The notes beneath the pieces are model-generated. The model saw only the letters and a program-made list of their open reading frames with translations. It ran no database searches and was not told where the DNA came from. Of a stretch of 64,000 bases of DNA, positions 10,156 to 20,569 are shown in pieces. Position numbers and translations under genes: made by a program. The stretch's first letter is position 1. Each line of letters opens with the position of its first letter. The DNA is from Ursus arctos (Eukaryota; Chordata; Mammalia; Carnivora; Ursidae): NCBI RefSeq assembly GCF_023065955.2, contig NW_026622841.1:16502501-16566500 (forward strand). Reading direction: 5' to 3'.

Positions 10156-13100
10156 TTATGTTCCATAGATGAGAGAAATCATATGATAATTGTCTTTCTC
10201 TGCTTGACTTATTTCACTTAGCATTATCTCCTCCAGTGCCGTCCATGTTGCAGCAAATGTTGAGAACTCGTTCTTTCTGATAGCTGAGTAATATTCCATT
10301 GTATATATGGACCACAACTCCTTAATCCAGTCATCTGTTGAAGGGCATCTCGGTTCCTTCCACGATTTAGCTATTGTGGACAATGCTGCTATGAACATTG
10401 GGGTGCATATGGCCCTTCTCTTCACTACGTCTGTATCTTTGGGGTAAATACCCAGTAGTGCAATGGCTGGGTCATAGGGTAGCTCAATTTTTAACTTTTT
10501 AAGGGATCTCCACACTGTTTTCCAGAGTGGCTGTACCAACTTGCATTCCCACCAACAATGTAGGAGGGATCCCCTTTCTCCACATCCTCTCCAGCAATTG
10601 TTGTTTCTTGCCTTGTCAATTTTTGCCATTCTAACTGGCGTAAGGTGATATCTTAGTGTGGTTTTGATTTGAATTTCCCTGATGGCTAATGATTTTGAAC
10701 ATTTTTTCATGTGTCTGTTAGCCATTTGTATGTCATCATTGGAAAAGTGTCTGTTCATATCTTCTGCCCATTTTATGATTTGTTTATTTGTTTCTCACAT
10801 ATTGAGTTTGAGAAGTTCTTTGTAGATCTTGGATACCAGTTTTTTATCTGTAGCATCATTTGCAAATATATTCTCCCATTCCGTGGGCTGCCTCTTAGTT
10901 TTTTTGACTGTTTCCTTGGCTGTGCAGAAGCTTTTTACTTGATGAAGTCCCATAAGTTCATTTTATCTTTTGTTTCTCTTGCCTTTGGAGATGTGTCATG
11001 AAAAAGGTTGCTTTGGCTGATGTCGTAGAGGTTGCTGCCTATGTTCTCCTCTAGGATTTTGATGGATTCCTGTCTCACATCGAGGTCTTTCGTCCATTTG
11101 GAGTTTATCTTTGTGTATGGTGTGAGAGAGTGGTCAAGTTTCATTCTTTTGCATGTAGCTGTCCAATTTTCCCAGCACCATTTATTGAAGAGACTGTCTT
11201 TTTTCCACCGGATGTTTTTTCCTGCTTTATCAAAGATTAGTTGCCCAAAGAGCCAAGGGTCCATTTCTGGGTTCTCTATTCTGTTCCATTGGTCTATGTG
11301 TCTGTTTTTGTGCCAGTACCATGCTGTCTTTATGATCACAGCTTTGTAGTACAGCTCAAAATCCGGCATTGTGATGCCCCCAGCTTTGTTTTTCCTTTTC
11401 AACAGTTCCTTGGCAATTCGGGGCCTTTTCTGGTTCCATACAAATTTAAGGACTATTTGTTCCAGTTCTTTGAAAAATGTCATTGGTATTTTGATCGGGA
11501 TAGCATTGAAAGTGTAGATTGCTCTGGGTAGCATGGACATTTTAACTATGTTAATTCTTCCGATCCATGAGCATGGAATATTTTTCCATCTTTTTGTGTC
11601 CTCCTCAATGTTTTTCAAGAGTGATTTATAGTTTCTAGAATATAGATCCTTTGCGTCTCTGGTTAAGTTAATTCCAAGGTAACGTATGGTTTTTGGTGCT
11701 ATTGTAAATGGGATGGATTCCCTAATTTCTCTTTCTTCGGTCTCGTTATTCGTGTATAGAAATGCAACCGATTTCTGAGCATTGATTTTGTATCCCGCCA
11801 CATTACTGAATTGCTCTATAAGTTCTAGTAGTTTGGGAGTGGATTCTTTTGGGTTTTCCATATAGAGCATCATGTCATCTGCGAAGAGAGACATTTTGAC
11901 TTCTTCTTTGCCTATTTGAATACCTTTTATCCCTTTTTGTTGTCTGATTGCTGTTGCCAGGACTTCTAGTACTATGTTGAATAATAGTGGCGAGAGTGGG
12001 CATCCTTGTCGTGTTCCTGATCTTAAGGGAAAGGCTTTCAGCTTTTCCCCATTGAGAATGATATTTGCTGTAGGCTTTTCATAGATGGTTTTTATGAGAT
12101 TGAGAAATGTACCCTCTATCCCTACACTCTGAAGGGTTTTAATCAGGAAAGGATGCTGTATTTTGTCAAATGCTTTTTCTACATCTATTGAGAGAATCAT
12201 ATGATTTCTGAATTTTTCTTTCTGGATAAAATCTAAGACCCTGATCGATTTGCGAATGTTGAACCACCCTTGCATCCCAGGGATGAATCCCACTTGGTCA
12301 TGATGGATAATCCTTTTAATGTACTGTTGGATTCTATTAGCCAGGATCTTGTTGAGGATTTTGGCGTCCATATTCATTAGGGAAATCGGTCTGTAATTCT
12401 CCTTTTTGATGGGGTCTTTGCCTGGTTTGGGGATCAAGGTAATATTGGCCTCATAGAATGAGTTTGGTAGCTTTCCTTCTGTTTCTATTTTTTGAAATAG
12501 CTTTAGGAGAATAGGTATTATTTCTTCTTTGAATGTTTGGTAGAATTCCCCAGGAAAACAATGCGGGCCTGGAGTTTTGTTTTTTGGAATGTTGTTTATC
12601 ACTGACTCAATCTCTTCATAATTAATTGGCCTGTTTAAAATATCAATTTCTTCCTGTTTCAGTCTTGGTAGTTTATAGGTTTCCAGGAAGGCCTCCATCT
12701 CTTCCAGATTGCTTAATTTATTGGCATAAAGCTGTTGATAAAAGCTTCTAATAATCCTTCCAATTTCATTGGTGTTGGTTGTTACCTCTCCCTTTTCATT
12801 CATAATTTTATTAATTTGGGTCCTTTCTCTATTCTTTTGGATAAGTCTTGCCAGTGGTCTGTCAATTTTATTGATTCTCTCAAAGAACCAGCTTCTAGTT
12901 CTGTTGATCTGCTCTACTGTACTCCTGGTTTCTAATTCATTGATTTCTGCTCTAATCTTGGTCAACTGCTTCCTCGTGCGTGGATTAGGTCTGCCCCTCT
13001 GTTGCTGTTCCAGCTTCTTGAGGTGAGAATATAAAAACTGCATTTTAGATTTTTCTATTCTTTTGAGTGAGGCTTGGATGGCTATGTATTTCCCCCTTAG

Positions 13101-13977
13101 GATTGCCTTTGCAGTATCCCATAGGTTTTGGACCGTTGTGTTTTCATTCTCGTTGGTCTCCATAAATTTTTTAAAATGATTTTTGATTTCCTGGTTTATC
13201 GCGGCATTCCTGAGCAGGGTGGTTCTTAGTCTCCAAGTGTTTGAGTTTATTCCAAATTTTTCCTTGTGTTTGAGTTCCAATTTCAAAGCATTGTGGTCTG
13301 AGAATATGCAGGGAATAATTTCAGTCTTTTGGTATCGATTGAGACCTGTTTTGTGTCCCAGAACATGGTTTATTCTTGAGAACATTCCATGGGCATTAGA
13401 TAGAATGAGTATTCTTTGGTTCTGGGGTGTAGTGTTCTATATATATCTATGAGGTCCAACTCGTTGAGTATGGCATTCAAAGCCCTTGTTTCTTTGTCGT
13501 TTTTTTGCATGGGTGTTCTGTTTATTTCTGAGAGTGGAGTGTTGAGGTCCCCTACTATTAATGTATTTTTATCTATATGTCTCTTTATTCTGGTTAAGAG
13601 TTGGCTTGTGTGTCTTGCTGCTCCCTTGTTGGGGGCATATATATTTATAATTGTCATATCCACTTGTTGGATACATGCTTTAAGAATAATATAGTGCCCT
13701 TCGGGTGTCTCTAACTATAGTCTTTAGTTTAAAATCCAATCTGTCTGATATGAGAATTGCCAGCTTTCTTTTGAGGTCTATTGGCGTGAAAGATGGTATT
13801 CCATCCCTTTACTTTCAGTCTGAATGTATCTTTAGGTTCAGAATGAGTCTCTTGTAGACAGCAAATGGATGGGTCATGTTTTTTTATCCAATCTGCAACC
13901 CTGTGGTGTTTTATGGGAGCATTTAGGCCATTTACATTGAGACTGATTATTGAGAGATATGATTTTAATGATGCCAT
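10156..13977 (-). pseudogene. L1 ORF2 (endonuclease-reverse transcriptase), broken by frameshifts
   Basis: ORF2 of the full-length L1 lies in four pieces in three frames: 13977-13729 (endonuclease start, with SLNVNGLN and the catalytic LQETH), 13663-13370 (endonuclease, VGDLNTPL), 13385-10935 (816 codons covering the endonuclease end, the Z region and the whole reverse transcriptase with the FADDMM active site) and 10758-10156 (C-terminal domain with a Cys-rich stretch). The frame changes near 13.70, 13.38 and 10.8-10.9 kb. Each open piece remains well preserved, so the breaks look recent. A missing base in the assembly cannot be excluded for any one of them. Confidence 0.92.
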
Positions 13978-14049
13978 GTTGCCAGTAAAGTCTTTGTTTC
14001 TGTAGATTGTGACTTTCTCTTGTGTATCACTCTTGGGGCCTTTTTACTT

Positions 14050-14952
14050 TTATAGAACCCCCCTTAATATCTCCTGTAGGGCTGGTTTCGTGGTTACGAA
14101 ATTGGTCAATGACTGGCGATTCTGGAAGGTCTTTATTTCTCCATCAATTCTGAATGACAGCCTTGCTGGATAAAGGATCCTTGGCTGCATGTTTTTCTCT
14201 GAAAGAGCTTTAAAAATGGTCCCCCAACCCTTTCTCTCATTCCAGATCTGTGTAGAGAGGTCTGACGTAATTCTGATACCTTTGCCTTGGTACATGAGAA
14301 ATTTCTTTGCCCTGGCCGCTTTCAATACTATATCCTCGGATCTAATATTTGCGAATTGCACTATGACGTGACATGGCATAGGTTTGTCGTGGTTGAGCTT
14401 GGGAGGGGTCCTCTCTGCCTCTTGGACACGAATGTTTGTTTCCCTTGCTAGATTAGGGAAGTTTTCAGCTACAATTTGTTCAAATATCTCTTCTAGGCCT
14501 CTGTTTTTCTCCACCCCCTCGGGGATGCCAATGATTCTGACATTGGAATGTTTCATTGAGTTGGTAATCTCCCGTAACCTACATTCCTGAGCGTGGATTT
14601 TTTTGAGTCCAGATTCTATTTTCGCTTTTTCTTCTACTAACCCCTCCTCCAATTTGCTGATACGTTCTTCTGCCTCATTCACCCTGGCCGTCAGAGCCTC
14701 TAGTTTTGACTGCATTTGGCTCATAGAATTTTTAATTTCTGCCAGACTCACTCTCATTTCCACCCTTAGAGATTCTATATTCTCATTAACATTTTCGTTA
14801 ATACTTTTTTCAAGTCTACACATCATCTTGACCATTGTTACTCTGAATTCCATTTCTGATAATTTGGTTACATCCATATCCATTAGTTCTGTGGCAGAGG
14901 CCACAGACTCATTGTCTTTTCTTTGCTGGGGGGGACTTCTCCTTCTCGTCAT
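14050..14952 (-). CDS. L1 ORF1 protein, intact (300 aa)
   Basis: This is the RNA-binding chaperone protein of LINE-1. In the family it forms trimers and coats L1 RNA in the cytoplasm. The frame is complete at 300 residues. It has a basic, Ser-rich N terminus, a Leu/Glu-rich coiled coil at about residues 40-130 (heptads around KLEALTARVNEAEERISKLE), an RRM beginning near NVRIIGIPEG (about residue 138), and a C-terminal domain with YQGKGIRITSDLS and ending in TKPALQEILRG. The start is the first Met after the 5'UTR. ORF2 begins about 70 bases downstream. Whether it is ever translated is unknown. Confidence 0.9.
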   Translation of the reverse strand: MTRRRSPPQQRKDNESVASATELMDMDVTKLSEMEFRVTMVKMMCRLEKSINENVNENIESLRVEMRVSLAEIKNSMSQMQSKLEALTARVNEAEERISKLEEGLVEEKAKIESGLKKIHAQECRLREITNSMKHSNVRIIGIPEGVEKNRGLEEIFEQIVAENFPNLARETNIRVQEAERTPPKLNHDKPMPCHVIVQFANIRSEDIVLKAARAKKFLMYQGKGIRITSDLSTQIWNERKGWGTIFKALSEKNMQPRILYPARLSFRIDGEIKTFQNRQSLTNFVTTKPALQEILRGVL

Positions 14953-15872
14953 TCTGATGAGGAGAGGGTGTGGGGTTGTCCAGAGCCCAAATTACTGACC
15001 GGGACCCAGGCCGTGTGCCCTTGTTTTATAGGGACTTTAGGGTTGTGGGCTTCTTGATTTTTCAGCCTGCCTTCTGGGGGAGGGGCCTGCCGCGCCGATA
15101 CTCAGGCAACCCTGTTTGGGTAGAGTCTCCGTGTCCCCTGCGAGGGGGGATGGGGATGGGCACTCCCTGAGCCGGTATTTCCAGGCTTTTGTTCTCTGGC
15201 GGCTTTCCCTGGCGGTTTGCTGTGCCTCTTCTGAGAGTCAGAGCAGCAGCGGCCAAATCTCAGCCTCTGTCACAGAACAGAGGGATTGCGGCCTGTTCTC
15301 TACTAATGTTCTGGCCACTTTAACTCTGTTTCTGTTGGTGCTGCTCAACCCTGCAGCGTCCCGGGATGTGCGCCCCACACCCGGCGTCCCAGCCCTCACT
15401 TCCAGGGCCGGCGCGTCTCTGTCCTTTGTGTTTCTAATGCCGCCAGCCGCCCCGCGCGCGCTCCGGAGCTCCCGGTCTCAGTCTGGATCCAGTGAGCGCA
15501 CCAGGATTCCGGGGTTCCGCGAGATGCCTGGTGGCGCGCGCACCCGGCTCACGGTCTCAGTCTGCTGTTTTGCGGGTGCCGTCCGATAGTCCGCCCGCTC
15601 CCCCGTGCAAGTGGCTACCGCTTCCCGGCGCCCGAACGCGGCAGCTCCCTCCCCCTTCCGTTTATCTTCCAATATCTGTGTGCGGTTTCAGGGCTCCCCG
15701 CTTCGTACCTCAATACTCAGCGCTGGAGATGTTCATTTGTAGAGATCCAGATGCATCATCCTGCGTCTCAGGCTGATTCCGTGGGTGCTCAGGCTGGTCT
15801 GGTACCTATCCAACTTGACTCAGGGGACCAGCTGAAAAAGGGGTCCCCTACTCCTCCGCCATCTTCGACTCC
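14953..15872 (-). promoter_or_regulatory. L1 5'UTR with internal promoter
   Basis: This 0.9-kb GC- and CpG-rich leader of the reverse L1 starts with the conserved GATGGCGGAGGAG, a YY1-type start region. L1 5'UTRs carry an internal sense promoter and often an antisense promoter. The latter would point rightward, in the ALPK2 direction. Confidence 0.75.
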
Positions 15873-17339
15873 TAATATTTACTGGCTTATCTCTTAAACA
15901 ACTGTGCCTTCTCTCTGCTTTGCTGGACCACCGTTGAGGAGAAAGCAGGCAATTTCTGGTTCTTGGTGACAATAAAGTTCTGGGTTGGAGCCACCCCTTG
16001 CTCGTGCCCACTCCTGCTATTCCCATGTCCTAAGACTGTTAGGAGGATGAAATAGAGGGACAGATGGCTTTTAGAAGGGATGGATGGCTTATGCATTATT
16101 ACTGTTCAGGAATGGGGAAGCCAGTCCTTTTCTGGATGGAAAAGGAGACAGCAGCCGCTGAGAAGGGTTTGTTGCTAATGGTCCCCAAGAGGGCCAGGCT
16201 TTGGGGTCCACACAGGGGAGCACCAAGAGGCAGAGGGAGTGTGGGGAGAAACATGAACAACAACTTTGACTTGGTTTTCAAGGGAAGGAATGGGTGAGGC
16301 AGGGAAAGCAAGCTTGGGATTGGCTAGCGTGAAAAATGTCAGCAGGCTCTGGGGTGGGGGGGGGGCGTCTGAGTCTGACCCTGGTGCCTGAGGGCAGCTG
16401 TGAGACCCCAGGAGAGAGGTGGTGGGAATGGGCTTCAGATGGGCTAGTTTGCATGTGAAAGGTATTCTAGAAGGCCAGTCATCTACTATCTCTAGGAACT
16501 GGCTAACGCCGGGAAGGGCATGCCGTCTCTCCAGGGTGAGCAAGACCCCAGATGTCAAAACTTCAGAAACAGAGAAAACAGAATGGCCTGATTAATAGAG
16601 CTTCCTCTCCTCTGGCTGCTAAGGACTTATCCCTGAGAGCTTTCTGGCTATTTCCACCCATCAGCATCAGCAGTGCTTCGAGGAGTAAACCCATCTCCAA
16701 CCTTAGTGAAGGGCAGAGAAAAGCAGAGGGATGGGGGAAAAGTGGAAAAGGGACTTTTTAACCTCCAGATCATTGACTCTGATTCACAAAGTTCTCACTG
16801 ACTGCACAGAGCTTCTGGTCTGGGTTTAGAACTAAGATGCAGTTTGGAGATTTTCCTTCTCAAAAGTGGCTCAGGATAATACAGTTTTGCGTGGGGATTT
16901 TCTTCGTGCTGCATCCCCAGTGCCGACCAGAGCCCTAAACGTCAGATGAGTCCAGAAACTTAGTTGTGGCCTTGGCCATGTGAGGAGAGCATGGCAGGAG
17001 GGGTATGACATATGACACGGTGGGGAGAACAGGGGTTTTAGAGAGAGTCTTGGGTTCAAATCTTGCTCATGCTATTTACTTGCGACTCTCCCAATGGCGG
17101 CCTCGCTTGTGTTACTGGTGTTTGTCTGGCTCGTGGCATGGGTGACCACGCACCCTGGCGTGCGTGGGACAGTGCCACTGCATGCCTGCAATCCTCACAC
17201 CCATCGAGTTAGTCATTTGCCCTGGACAATTTTGCCCACTTAGAAAAGAAATTATATGGTGCTATTTATGAAAGGACTTTTCTGGACCTCAAAAGCATTG
17301 CCCAAGTAAAGCGGATTCTGTGTTCTCTGTGGGACATTG

Positions 17340-17750
17340 CAAATTCTGCATCACGCACACCTGGTTTGAATGTTGGGTTCTCGTCTTACCGGCTAGGTAG
17401 TCAGGTGACTTTAAAAAAATCTTTTTAAAATATTTTACTTATTTGAGAAAGAGAGAGAGAGAGAGTGTAAGTGGCAGGGAGGGGCAGAGGAGGAGGGAGA
17501 CTGACAAGCAGACTCCACGCTGAGCATAGAGCCCATCGTGGGGTTTGAATCCCACAACCCAAGATCATGACCTGAGCAGAAACCAAGAGTTGGAAGCCTC
17601 ACTGACTGGGCCACCCAGGCGTCCCTGGTCACGTGACATTAAGTTCTAGAAACCACTGATCCACGGGACGGGGACACAGAGGGCTGTCTTGAGGATTCCC
17701 CCGTTAATCTGCATTCAGGCTAGAAGCTCAGTATATGCGTGATCAATATC
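17340..17750 (+). mobile_element. MIR SINE interrupted by a SINEC
   Basis: CACCTGGTTTGAATGTTGGG precedes the SINEC at 17411-17625. GACGGGGACACAGAGGGCTG and TAGAAGCTCAGTATATGCGT follow it, consistent with one MIR split in two. Confidence 0.5.
17411..17625 (-). mobile_element. SINEC, inserted in an older MIR
   Basis: This reverse SINEC ends GGGCCACCCAGGCGTCCC. The flanks GTCAGGTGAC and GTCACGTGAC are a one-mismatch target duplication. MIR-like sequence continues on both sides. Confidence 0.92.
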
Positions 17751-18970
17751 GGTTTCCTTTCTCCCTCTTGCCTCAGCCCTGACACCAGGATAGGCAAATT
17801 TCATACCATTCTATAGAACAACTTTCTGCCAAAACAAAGCAGAAACCTGCCCAAAAAGTTTCAAGAACTAAGACGAGCTTAAAAGCATGATTATTTAAGA
17901 CATCTTTTAAAAGCATCTTAACAGTTTCTGGGAACTCATTGTACATTTTAGTTCTCATTTAAAAAGAAATCCAATCTCTTGGTTTTGTTCTCAGCTTTAA
18001 TGTGACTTATCCGGCTTGGGACAACTGCCCAAGACCCATTAGAAGAGGTGATGGCTGGAGCCCAGTGCAAAATGTTGTCTCTAAAATGTTCCTTATGGCC
18101 TTCCCTCCCACGGAGTGGTCAGGGAGGAGATGGGAGAGAAGGGAGTTCTGAAGTGTTTGAGAGTTTTGGAAGGGATATTAGATCATCTTGTCCATTGTTT
18201 TTAAAAAACTTTTCTTAAACTTTTCCTAAGTCACAATTTTTTTCTCCCAAAGAAAGGTTTCTTAGAAACCCAGTTTTAAAAAACCGATCAGAGGGGGACC
18301 CTCGATTGGAGTGTAAGAAGTGGTTGGGAGATGTCTTCGGAGGCCCCTGGGAACCCCTCTGCTCTGGATTGAGAACCATCAACCATGTCCAGCCTTCTTC
18401 CTTCCCAAGTGAGAAGCAGGAGGTGCAGGGAAAGGGGTAGGCGGCTTGCAGGCGCGGCGCTGTACGAGGTAAGGCCCTTACGAAGTCAGGAAAAGGAGCA
18501 GACCCTCAGCGTCCGGAGCCGAGATTCAGCTGAAGAGACTCTGCAGGGAAAGCCAGAGCTGCAACATGGAGCTCAAAGGGGAGAGACCTAGAAAGGTTCT
18601 GATTCAAAGGCAGCTCCAAGACAGGCTGAAGAGAGTTCAGGTGGGAAGGATCGCAAGCCGGGGAAGAGGCTGGGGAGCACTGCAGGTGCCCGAGGGGCTC
18701 CGGAGAACAGGAGAGAGGATTGACAGCTACGTGTCCATCATGCACTTCCTCTCTATTCTTAGCAAGCACCCCGGAGGGCTTAGTGCATCCCTGCTGGAAC
18801 GAGAGGAGCCTGGGGAGTGGGCGAAATCCTAAGCAGTGTTCCATGTAGGCAGCATTACACACGGTCTTTTAACCACATTAGAAAGAACGCAAGGCATGGA
18901 TGGGAGAAGCACGGAGGAGGCCAATCTGACTTACTTTACTAATAATTAACAACGATAATAATAGCAAACA

Positions 18971-19087
18971 GGGGGGCGCCTGGCTGGCTTAGTCTGAAGA
19001 GCATGTGACTCTTGATCTTGGGTTTGTGAGTTCGGGCCCCACGTTGGATGTAGAGATTACTGAAAAAAATAAACTTAATTTAAAACA
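18971..19087 (+). mobile_element. Short SINEC with tRNA-like head only
   Basis: This forward copy (GGGGGGCGCCTGGCTGGCTT) goes from the tRNA-like part almost directly to an A-rich tail and lacks the CT-rich body of the other copies. Confidence 0.85.
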
Positions 19088-20506
19088 ATAATAAACAATA
19101 CACTCTATTGTTTAAAACAGCAAGAAAAAGATCTCCCAAATTTAGGGCCCACCTTTTTCTGGCCAGCAGTGGTCAGGATCTTTGGCAGGAAGAGAAGCCA
19201 TTGTGTCATGTAAAGAAAATGTTCCCTTATGTCTCAATCTGCACCGTGTATTTGGCTGCTGACATCCCAGGAAGTACAACCTGTCTTGTCCTCTTGCTCA
19301 GTGAAAGCAGAGCGTATGCGACTATTTTGAGGGAAGTTATTGACAGTCTTGTAAAATAAAATAGGAACTGTCGTTACTTATTTGTTCTGATGCAACTTTA
19401 CGGTAGTAAGATTGTGAAGGCAGAAGCAGTATGTCCTATTCCTCCCGGGAGCCCGCGATAGGAAGATGTCTGGAAACGCGTCACCTGTACCTCAAGACCC
19501 ATAAGCTTCCGGCAGTGGTGAGTGCGGAAACTTCAGGCTACAAAGCGTGGCAAATAGCACTGTTACCACATCTAATGACCCATTTTCTTGACAGACCCGA
19601 GACACTGACTGGACAGTTGAATATTTTTCCCGTTTGGAACGGCTTGGCCATTGAGAATTCTTTGAAGGGGAAAAGGGAAAACACCTAATTCTATAACTGG
19701 AGATTTAGAAACTTCACTTCACCAAATCAAAACCCGTGTAAACCGTGCAGGGGAGCCGACCCGCAGGTGTCCCAGTAGGTCCTGCAAACGGGGCCCCTTC
19801 CCAGCCAGGGGTTGAATTTCTGAGGAGATGGCATGATCATATTTGGCCACCAGAGGGCACCAGAGCCAATATGTTTTCCCTTTATAGGTTCAAAAAAAAG
19901 CTCATGTTATGTCACCCGATTAAAGGAAAACAAAGAAGAGGGCACTGAGCAGATTTCTTCCCAGTCAGTAAGCATTGGACCACATGGGTCTGGTATGAAG
20001 GGCACCACAGGACACTCCTCAGGGTGACCAGCAGCCAGCATCTCAGATTTCTACACTTGAAAGAAAGAAGAAGCCGTGAGATGCATGGCAATGTCCAGTG
20101 TCCCTGACATGGAAACCAAATCCAGGAGACCCTGGACGGAATGACAAATGGCTTGTTCCCTGCAGAAGGGCAAACATGAGGTGATAGGGACCCAACTGTC
20201 AAGGCAGGAGCCTGGTAAGGACAATTGCCCTGAGAAAGCAGGGTCTGCTCGAGTCAGTGTGTGTCCAGCTCTCGTCTTACGAGCCCTGAAAAAAGAGGCA
20301 AGATGAAAACAGACTCCCACATTTAGTCAAGCTGAGCTCCAGGAAAAAGGCTCCGCCCTCACTACCAAGACTACCTTGGAGCCTCGTGTGCCCACAGGCA
20401 GTCTCAAGTCTGAGACCCCCCTGTGCCTGGAGAGAAAGGGCAACACAAGCTGGGGGATGCAAAGAAAAAGGATTTGTATTCAAGATACGCAGCCCTGTGA
20501 TAGGCT

Positions 20507-20529
20507 TGTATGCGTGTGTGTATGTGTGT

Positions 20530-20567
<38 letters not shown>
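20507..20567. repeat. (GT)n microsatellite
   Basis: TG/CG-interrupted start followed by about 16 perfect GT units. Confidence 0.97.

Positions 20568-20569
<2 letters not shown>

Larger units (their letters stand above)
9875..15878 (-). mobile_element. Full-length LINE-1 (carnivore L1)
   Basis: This 6.0-kb L1 lies in reverse orientation inside the last ALPK2 intron. It is flanked by a perfect 17-bp target-site duplication TTACTGGCTTATCTCTT (9858-9874 and 15879-15895). On the - strand it runs from a GC-rich 5'UTR starting near 15872 (GGAGTCGAAGATGGCGGAGG), through ORF1 and ORF2, to a 3'UTR and A-tail at 9875-9900. The complete 5' end, intact ORF1 and unmutated duplication indicate a fairly recent insertion. 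ORF2 is frameshifted, so this copy should be unable to move by itself. Confidence 0.96.

Noticed and set aside
14603..14998. 131-codon open frame on the + strand
   Set aside because: It is the antisense shadow of the intact L1 ORF1.
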